NCBI GenBank assembly: GCA_002688875.1
Contig: NZDU01000032.1
Location: forward strand, 1-11,016
Origin: Candidatus Pacearchaeota archaeon
GTDB taxonomy: Archaea; Nanobdellota; Nanobdellia; Pacearchaeales; GW2011-AR1
DNA length: 11,016 bases
Reading direction: 5' to 3'
Part shown: positions 1-4,224 of the stretch, one piece after another
How positions within the stretch are numbered: the stretch's first letter is position 1
Layout of the letters: every line of letters begins with the position of its first letter
Notes under the pieces: generated by a model
What the model saw: only the letters and a program-made list of their open reading frames with translations
What the model was told of the DNA's origin: nothing
Databases searched by the model: none
Position numbers and translations under genes: made by a program

Positions 1-127
1 TGAGGTAGTTGCATTCGTGGTAATAGCCGTCTGAGCCTTTGCAGAGAGTTGAGGCTGAGATGATTGCTGATTGTAGAATTACTAAGGCTATTGTTATTGT
101 GAATAGTAAAAGTAGTTTGTTTTTCAT
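1..127 (-). CDS. Secreted protein, N-terminal fragment (runs off left edge)
   Basis: The ATG is at 125-127 and the frame is open to the window edge, giving 42 residues. They begin MKNKLLLLFTITIALVIL, a typical signal peptide (basic N-end, then a hydrophobic core to about residue 25). Just after the likely cleavage region comes LCKGSDGYYHEC. The same C-x2-S-x-GYY-x2-C pattern occurs right after the signal peptide of the Gly/Tyr-rich protein at 2160-2606 (ICQNSAGYYDDC), so I infer that the two are paralogues exported to the cell surface. A TATA-like box at 149-156 lies 25 bp upstream of the ATG and fixes this start. The function is unknown, and most of the protein lies outside the window. Confidence 0.75.
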   Translation of the reverse strand, partial: MKNKLLLLFTITIALVILQSAIISASTLCKGSDGYYHECNYL

Positions 128-148
128 GGGTCTTTAGTGGATAGATGG

Positions 149-156
149 TATTTAAG
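149..156 (-). promoter_or_regulatory. TATA-like box for the secreted protein at 1-127
   Basis: The minus strand reads CTTAAATA, centred about 25 bp upstream of the ATG at 127. This is the spacing expected for an archaeal leaderless transcript. Confidence 0.5.
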
Positions 157-190
157 GGTTTTGGTTTTTTGGGTTTTGTAAATTTTACAG

Positions 191-266
191 AATTAATCTA
201 TAGGGGCAACTTCACGCCGAGACTCTAACCTGAGTAGGGGAACCACGTAGAATGTTAAATTAATCT
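191..266. repeat. GC-rich island flanked by 9-bp direct repeats
   Basis: The direct repeats aattaatct at 191-199 and 258-266 flank a 50-bp core (201-250) that is 56% G+C, in a very AT-rich neighbourhood. Inside are an imperfect repeat (taggggcaac at 201-210 and taggggaac at 235-243) and a small 4-bp hairpin (actc 222-225 with gagt 232-235). It sits just downstream of the stop codon at 274 of the neighbouring minus-strand gene. It could be a structured RNA, a 3'-UTR element or the footprint of a small mobile element. I could not fit it to a tRNA, a C/D-box RNA or a CRISPR repeat. Confidence 0.4.
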
Positions 267-273
267 TAGTTAA

Positions 274-855
274 TTATGCAGGTATTATTTCACATTTAAA
301 CTTTTCAGTTTCAACAATTTTCTTATCAACTCCGCTAGAAAATCCAAATATTGACTTTAGATTACTTTCATAATGTTCCCCAATAGGAGAACTTCTTAAT
401 AATGAACTTAAAACTTCAATTAATAATCTACTAGTTAGATGCTCGTTTCCCACTTCTTCTGATGACTTGTATATTGTATTAAGTTGATTTAATGTAAATT
501 TACATTCAACAGCTTTATCTCCAGATTTATATTTCACAATACAATTATTATTCTCCTTCCCTCCTACAGAAAATATGCTCTCTATAGAATTCAAAAAAAT
601 AATTTTAGAGGGATTGCAATCCCTTAAATTAATAGAACTACACTCCAAATTTTTTTTGATATCTGAATTTTCTTTAAGATAATCCTTGTTATAAAAATCG
701 ATATCTTCTGATACTTTTCCGCAATCTATGATGTTTACATTACTATTATTTATAGAATCTTTATCTCCTCCTATTAAGAAAAATGCAATAGCTACTCCTA
801 CTAAAATCACCAATATAATTAATCCCTAAACCAATAAAGACCCTTTTTTTCTCAT
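274..855 (-). pseudogene. Membrane-anchored extracytoplasmic protein with an in-frame amber codon
   Basis: Starting from the ATG at 853-855, the protein opens MRKKGSLLV. A TAG follows at 826-828, and the frame then continues GLIILVILVGVAIAFFLIGG into a hydrophilic domain of about 165 residues ending at TAA 274-276. The basic start and the hydrophobic stretch on both sides of the TAG make one N-terminal membrane anchor. The TATA-like box at 877-884 is also correctly spaced for the ATG at 855, not for the TTG (813) or GTG (810) after the TAG. The outer domain has five Cys (for example IIDCG, LECSS, RDCNP) and no family I recognise. Most likely it is a surface protein inactivated by one point mutation, or a sequencing error. 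TAG is used as a normal stop elsewhere in the window (EF-2 and the receiver gene), so general recoding is unlikely. A shorter product from TTG or GTG remains possible. Confidence 0.65.
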
Positions 856-876
856 GTTTAATATTTGAATCTAGAT

Positions 877-884
877 TATTTAAA
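877..884 (-). promoter_or_regulatory. TATA-like box for the amber-interrupted gene
   Basis: The minus strand reads TTTAAATA, centred 25-26 bp from the ATG at 855. This spacing is the main reason for preferring that ATG over the downstream TTG. Confidence 0.55.
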
Positions 885-1006
885 GTTTTACTATGTGAAA
901 CTCTCAAGTTTTTCCAATAAATAGTTTTAAATAGAGTTCATTTTTATTATTTCTACCCTAAGGGAAAGGGCTACAATGTTTATTTTACAAAGCCGGTTTG
1001 TTGATT

Positions 1007-1428
1007 TTAATATTTTTCCTCATCAATTTCATCGCATGCACAACCAACGCATTCCTCTCCCTCTCCGCAATCTTCGTCATTTCCGCATTCATGGCATTCG
1101 TATGCATCTTCGTAACATTTATCATCCGGTTCTGTGCAAACTCCGATGTCGCAGTCTGAATCTACGATACATTCAGTGGGTGTGTTGGGAATTGTTACTA
1201 TGACTAGGGGTAGTTGGGGCTTGGTCCGTAGAAGAACTCGTTGAGTGCTTCTAAGATTGAGAAACTTCCTAGACCTTTTTCATTGGCAGGGGTGAATGAT
1301 AAAAGCGAGATTATTATTAGGGCTACTATTAGTGATATTAATAAAATTAGATTGAGGTTATTGGAGTTTTTATGGGCTCTTTTAGAATTGGTTTTGGATT
1401 TGTTAAAGTTCTTTTTCCTCTTTTTCAT
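1007..1428 (-). pseudogene. Membrane-anchored Cys-rich acidic protein, frameshifted
   Basis: The first part (ATG 1426-1428 to TAG 1204-1206, 74 aa) has a very basic N-end (MKKRKKNFNKSKTNSKRAHK), then one membrane segment (about residues 26-45, LNLILLISLIVALIIISLL), then a short linker ending FYGPSPNYP. In the -1 frame the linker continues PQLPLVIVTIPNTPTEC into an acidic tail with ten Cys (motifs such as CHECGNDEDCGEGEEC) that ends at TAA 1007-1009. The tail frame has no ATG, GTG or TTG between its upstream TGA and the Cys-rich part, so it needs the first part for expression. One extra base in either C4 run (minus strand; g runs at 1216-1219 and 1207-1210) would join the two into about 140 aa. 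The likely product is an anchored, exported, disulfide-rich domain of unknown function. Mutation, assembly error or -1 frameshifting are all possible. No classical slippery heptamer is visible. Confidence 0.65.
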
Positions 1429-1450
1429 GGGGTTTTAAGGTTAGAGGAGT

Positions 1451-1458
1451 TTATAAAA
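1451..1458 (-). promoter_or_regulatory. TATA-like box for the Cys-rich protein gene
   Basis: The minus strand reads TTTTATAA, centred about 26 bp upstream of the ATG at 1428, consistent with a leaderless transcript. Confidence 0.5.
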
Positions 1459-1474
1459 TTGTTGATTTATAGTT

Positions 1475-2158
1475 TCAATAATATTTATTAAAAGTATCTT
1501 CATCATATATTTTAGGAGTAAAATCGAAGGATGATAATTTTTTTATTTCATGTTTTTTTATCAAATTTTTTTCATTAAGTTCAAATCCTACGGCATTATA
1601 TCTATCACTTTCTCTTAAAACTTCAGCAACACTTTTAGGGTTAGACTCATCAAGATATTTATGATATGATTCAAAAATCTCTGTAGATTCCTCCTCATTT
1701 GAATGTTTAAATTTTCCCTTTTCTTGCATTATAAGAAGCTTTGTTATATTATCATTATGTGTAAGAATAATTGAAAGAGGATGGGTCCTTATCCCCCAAC
1801 CAGAATCAAGTTTTCTATAAAAGTTGAGATTTGATAAATCTTCATCACTAGGAATGAATATTCCATGTGGGTGAGAATGTAAGCTTAATAGTGTATAGCT
1901 AGGTCCAAATTCATCAACGTTTGGATCATCATCAAGTTGAAAGTCTTCCTTACTACCACATTCATCTGAAAATCCTACTTCTACCGGGGAAACTAGAAAA
2001 TCTTTCGAATATCCTTCTTGATATACATTGAATTGAGATTCTAATCCTAATTCTAATGTATCGATTACTTGATCTAGATTCTTCTGGAAATCTTGACTTT
2101 TGAATACATTTCTTAGATGATACCTTGTTATTGGATATACATGTTTTTGAGTGGTCAT
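1475..2158 (-). CDS. JAMM/MPN-type (JAB) metallopeptidase-like protein
   Basis: This is a 227-aa protein starting MTTQKHVYPITRY. It contains HSHPHGIFIPSDED (His94, His96, Ser104, Asp107), an exact match to the JAMM zinc signature HxH-x7-S-x2-D. JAMM enzymes are zinc isopeptidases or peptidases that act mostly on ubiquitin-like conjugates or small substrates. The catalytic Glu normally lies upstream; a Glu near residue 60 (VEVGF) is a candidate but uncertain. The C-terminal 100 residues are charged and unassigned. I chose this ATG because it lies one base after the stop of the gene upstream (TAA-A-ATG). A longer in-frame extension to 2263 would overlap that gene and encodes low-complexity Ser/Thr/His sequence. 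There is no signal peptide, so the protein is probably cytoplasmic. It is the last gene of a three-gene operon starting at 2922. The JAMM motif is certain; the substrate is unknown. Confidence 0.8.
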   Translation of the reverse strand: MTTQKHVYPITRYHLRNVFKSQDFQKNLDQVIDTLELGLESQFNVYQEGYSKDFLVSPVEVGFSDECGSKEDFQLDDDPNVDEFGPSYTLLSLHSHPHGIFIPSDEDLSNLNFYRKLDSGWGIRTHPLSIILTHNDNITKLLIMQEKGKFKHSNEEESTEIFESYHKYLDESNPKSVAEVLRESDRYNAVGFELNEKNLIKKHEIKKLSSFDFTPKIYDEDTFNKYY

Positions 2159-2159
2159 T

Positions 2160-2606
2160 TTAATAGTAGAAAAATGAGAAGGCTCTTGGGTAGTGTGAGT
2201 ATGAGTATGAGAATGAGCTTCGGTAGTAGTTGCCGTATCCGTAGCCGAATCCGCTGAATCCACTGCCGTAGTATCCGCCTCTAAATCCTCCGTAATAGCC
2301 TCCGTTGAAGGATTTTGGGTATGAGATTCCTGAGCCTACGAAGTATCTTGGTGGGTTGGAATCGCCGTTGATGTATTTTGTGTAACGGTAGTTTCCGTAT
2401 GGGCCTTTGAATATTGGTGTTGATGCTTTGTTGGCTATGTTGTAGTTTCCGTATGAGTTTTGGTTGTTTGAGTTGTAGCTTAAGAATGGTTTGTCGCAGT
2501 CGTCGTAATAGCCTGCTGAGTTTTGGCAGATAGCTGCTGAGACGCTTGCTAGAGTTATTGTGATGATTGCTAGTGTTAATAGTGGGAGAGATAGTTGTTT
2601 TTTCAT
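2160..2606 (-). CDS. Secreted Gly/Tyr-rich low-complexity surface protein
   Basis: A 148-aa product with a clear signal peptide (MKKQLSLPLLTLAIITITLASVSA), then ICQNSAGYYDDC, which matches the start of the mature protein truncated at the left window edge. The middle is Asn/Tyr-rich. The last 50 residues are Gly/Tyr/Phe/Ser-rich with repeats such as GGYYGGFRGGYYGSGFSGFG and end in FFYY. Such sequence suits an extracellular, aggregating or wall-associated protein, but the role is unknown. The ATG is one base after the stop of the 104-aa gene (TAA-A-ATG), and its own stop is one base before the JAMM gene, so the three are co-transcribed. The two Cys in the conserved N-terminal motif could form a disulfide. 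Confidence 0.8.
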   Translation of the reverse strand: MKKQLSLPLLTLAIITITLASVSAAICQNSAGYYDDCDKPFLSYNSNNQNSYGNYNIANKASTPIFKGPYGNYRYTKYINGDSNPPRYFVGSGISYPKSFNGGYYGGFRGGYYGSGFSGFGYGYGNYYRSSFSYSYSHYPRAFSFFYY

Positions 2607-2607
2607 T

Positions 2608-2922
2608 TTATGGAAAATTGTCTCCTATTTTATATCCTTTGAAAAATCTTAGGTTTATATCTTTTAATTTAGATTCCTTTACTGGACTGTAGGCTTTTTT
2701 CTCATCTCCTAATGAAGTTATATAAGTAACTTCTACTGGAAGGTTGCTACAGTTTCCCCTATCTTTTTCTTCCCTATCATTACGATTATTTGAGTCATAT
2801 TTTCTAATATCAACTACTACTCCTAATGTGGGTTGATTAGGCTTTTCTTCAGTTTTTGGAGGATTTGGTTTTGAAACTACCATTGCTTCTAGACTTTTTA
2901 ATATAGCTTTTCCGATTCTCAT
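2608..2922 (-). CDS. 104-aa hypothetical protein, first gene of the JAMM operon
   Basis: It starts MRIGKAILKSLEAMVVS, a short amphipathic stretch. A Pro/Lys/Glu-rich linker follows (PNPPKTEEKPNQP), then a mixed segment with one Cys and a C-terminus ending GYKIGDNFP. It has no signal peptide, no membrane segment and no family I recognise. A well-placed promoter lies at 2944-2951, and the gene joins the next one by a TAA-A-ATG junction, so it leads the operon with the secreted Gly/Tyr-rich protein and the JAMM protein. Confidence 0.65.
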   Translation of the reverse strand: MRIGKAILKSLEAMVVSKPNPPKTEEKPNQPTLGVVVDIRKYDSNNRNDREEKDRGNCSNLPVEVTYITSLGDEKKAYSPVKESKLKDINLRFFKGYKIGDNFP

Positions 2923-2943
2923 GAAAATATCGGTTGAAATAGG

Positions 2944-2951
2944 TATATAAA
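2944..2951 (-). promoter_or_regulatory. TATA-like box for the three-gene JAMM operon
   Basis: The minus strand reads TTTATATA, centred 25-26 bp upstream of the ATG at 2922. No comparable box precedes the two downstream genes, which supports one transcript. Confidence 0.55.
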
Positions 2952-2992
2952 TGTTTCTATAACGTCATTGTTGAGTAGTTAAAATAAATGTA

Positions 2993-3370
2993 TTATTTCT
3001 TAACAAATTCAACATTTTCTAGATTTTCAAACTCTTTGTCTCCTGTAAGGAATTTTAGTCCGTTATCAAGTGCGAGGATATATCCTAGGCAATCGACGTA
3101 GGATAGTCTTTTGCCTCTGTTTTTAATTTTGAATTCTGAGGCTTTGAAGATGTTTTCATTGTTGGGATTTATTAGGTGTCTTTTGAATTGGTAGAAGAAT
3201 TCTTGTGCGATTGTTTCGTTGAAATCTCTGAGAAGAACGAAGTAGAATTCGTAGAGATTGTAGAGTGAAGTGTATAAATCGTGGTCTAAGAATGGTTCGA
3301 ATTTTTTGTTTCCTTTTGCAATTTCGATCATTGCGTATGTATCAAGAAAGTAACTCATCTTATTATTCAT
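2993..3370 (-). CDS. PIN-domain ribonuclease, VapC-like toxin
   Basis: A 125-aa protein, the usual length for a VapC toxin. It carries the four spaced acidic residues of the PIN nuclease fold: Asp10 (YFLDTYAMIE), Glu41 (NLYEFYF), Asp93 (SYVDCLGYILA) and Asp111 (FLTGDKEF). PIN toxins use them to bind Mg2+ or Mn2+ and cleave tRNA, rRNA or mRNA. Translation can start at the ATG at 3370 or at a second ATG four codons later (MSYFLDT), which is closer to the usual PIN N-terminus. The first ATG overlaps the upstream 55-aa gene by 8 nt, the coupling seen in toxin-antitoxin pairs. The RNA target cannot be deduced. Confidence 0.85.
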   Translation of the reverse strand: MNNKMSYFLDTYAMIEIAKGNKKFEPFLDHDLYTSLYNLYEFYFVLLRDFNETIAQEFFYQFKRHLINPNNENIFKASEFKIKNRGKRLSYVDCLGYILALDNGLKFLTGDKEFENLENVEFVKK

Positions 3371-3530
3371 TTCTTGTTTTGTCTTTGAATTCCTGGGTAT
3401 TTATGTTCCAATCTTTTAGTTTGCCGAATAGGTCTTTTATAGATTGGTTTTTTTGTTCTAAAGGTATTTGGATATTTTTATCTTCTTTGATTTTTAAGAT
3501 AGATTCTGTGGTGATGTTTGTTGTTTCCAT
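3363..3530 (-). CDS. 55-aa putative antitoxin (VapB-like partner)
   Basis: A small protein starting METTNITTESILKIKEDKN and ending FKDKTRNE. It directly precedes the PIN toxin and overlaps its first ATG by 8 nt. The N-terminal half resembles one strand pair of an AbrB-type swapped-hairpin antitoxin (SILKIKEDKNIQIP), but this resemblance is weak. The C-terminal half is polar and rich in Lys and Asn, which fits a toxin-wrapping tail. The assignment rests mainly on position, size and overlap. A TATA-like box at 3551-3558 sets the start, and antitoxins of this kind usually autoregulate at such sites. Confidence 0.65.
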   Translation of the reverse strand: METTNITTESILKIKEDKNIQIPLEQKNQSIKDLFGKLKDWNINTQEFKDKTRNE

Positions 3531-3550
3531 GTTATGTGGAAGTCTAAGGA

Positions 3551-3558
3551 TTATTTAA
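3551..3558 (-). promoter_or_regulatory. TATA-like box for the toxin-antitoxin operon
   Basis: The minus strand reads TTAAATAA, centred about 25 bp upstream of the antitoxin ATG at 3530. No clear operator palindrome was seen around it. Confidence 0.5.
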
Positions 3559-3660
3559 GAGTTTTGATTGTGGTTATTTTCTCTAGAAATGATTAGTGAT
3601 TGTGTTGAGAGAAGATTGAATGTGATGTTTTGTGAATTTTGTGATATGTGGTAAATATGA

Positions 3661-4023
3661 TTACCAATAATTTGTACTATTTGTTCTTAATTCTTTATCG
3701 TTCCAGAGGTCTTCTTGAATCTTTTCAGCTAATGGGTCCGCAACCACTCCCTTAACTTCTACGAGAACACGGCCCTCACTAGTATATATTCTAACTAGTG
3801 AATCGTTGGGAAATTCTCCAACACAATAAGTATTAATACCTTGCATCTCCCAACTATCTGAAAGTTCTGAATGGGTAGCAAATTTTTGTTCTAATCTCGA
3901 TTTTATTTCCTCTTTTCTATTCTCATCTAATTCATCCGAAGTGAAAGTTTCTACAAATCCTTTAGGTGTAATTTCGCCTTTTTTAGATCTTCTTGATTTA
4001 TATTTTCCTATATATACTGACAT
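3661..4023 (-). CDS. 120-aa hypothetical protein
   Basis: It begins MSVYIGKYKSRRSKKGEITPK. An acidic helical-looking segment follows (residues about 28-48, FTSDELDENRKEEIKSRLEQ), then a central Trp and Cys (DSWEMQGINTYCVGEF) and a strand-rich part (LVRIYTSEGRVLVEVKGVV). It ends in TNYW. There is no signal peptide or membrane segment, so it is probably cytoplasmic. I do not recognise a family. It has its own promoter at 4045-4052 and lies in the same direction as EF-2 but 200 bp downstream of it, so it is a separate unit. Confidence 0.65.
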   Translation of the reverse strand: MSVYIGKYKSRRSKKGEITPKGFVETFTSDELDENRKEEIKSRLEQKFATHSELSDSWEMQGINTYCVGEFPNDSLVRIYTSEGRVLVEVKGVVADPLAEKIQEDLWNDKELRTNSTNYW

Positions 4024-4044
4024 AAAAAGTCAGATAATATTTAC

Positions 4045-4052
4045 TATTTAAA
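4045..4052 (-). promoter_or_regulatory. TATA-like box for the 120-aa gene
   Basis: The minus strand reads TTTAAATA, centred 25-26 bp upstream of the ATG at 4023. Confidence 0.55.
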
Positions 4053-4064
4053 TTCTCCTATACT

Positions 4065-4098
4065 GCTCCGCATCCCACTTGCGCTGGGACGCTCCGCA
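4065..4098 (-). repeat. REP-like hairpin with flanking direct repeats in the EF-2 3' region
   Basis: The direct repeats gctccgca (4065-4072 and 4091-4098) overlap the two arms of a hairpin: gcatccca (4070-4077) and tgggacgc (4085-4092) around a 7-base loop. Read as minus-strand RNA the stem is 8 bp with one G-U pair; on the plus strand that pair would be an A-C mismatch. This suggests that the minus-strand RNA is the structured form. The element is GC-rich in an AT-rich spacer between EF-2 and the 120-aa gene. It may be a dispersed intergenic repeat, a processing site or a 3'-end element. Confidence 0.5.
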
Positions 4099-4224
4099 AA
4101 CTCAATTGATATCTTAATACCAAAACCAGCGAAATCACTCTCACCGATCAAAATAATTTTAAAACATACCAATAAGATCAAGAAAAATTTGGTTAGCAAA
4201 GCTTCCAGATTTTTCTGAAATAAA

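Noticed and set aside
201..250. Possible tRNA or tRNA half in the GC-rich island
   Set aside because: The minus strand has a D-arm-like ACTC-AGGTTA-GAGT, but no T-arm consensus, no pairing acceptor ends and no sound anticodon stem.
274..855. Genome-wide TAG reassignment (pyrrolysine-type code)
   Set aside because: TAG is the natural end of EF-2 at its family-typical length and also ends the receiver gene; one amber codon is not enough evidence.
976..1203. 75-aa plus-strand ORF rich in His and Arg
   Set aside because: It is antisense to the acidic Cys-rich tail, whose minus-strand frame has clear protein-like composition; the His/Arg bias is what the complement of Asp/Glu/Cys codons gives. 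It has no correctly spaced promoter.
1204..1222. Programmed -1 frameshift at a slippery heptamer
   Set aside because: The local sequence does not fit X_XXY_YYZ and I see no strong downstream structure. An indel or sequencing error is simpler, although relatives should be checked.
2159..2263. N-terminal extension of the JAMM protein starting at 2263
   Set aside because: It would overlap the Gly/Tyr-rich gene in another frame and encodes low-complexity Ser/Thr/His sequence. The ATG at 2158 has the same TAA-A-ATG junction as the gene before it.
2160..2606. Ubiquitin-like substrate of the JAMM protein encoded by the operon
   Set aside because: Neither operon partner ends in a di-glycine, and neither shows a beta-grasp-like pattern that I can recognise.
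3589..3654. 21-aa plus-strand ORF with a CxxC near its end
   Set aside because: It is too short, has no placed promoter and lies in the gap after the 120-aa gene; nothing else supports it.
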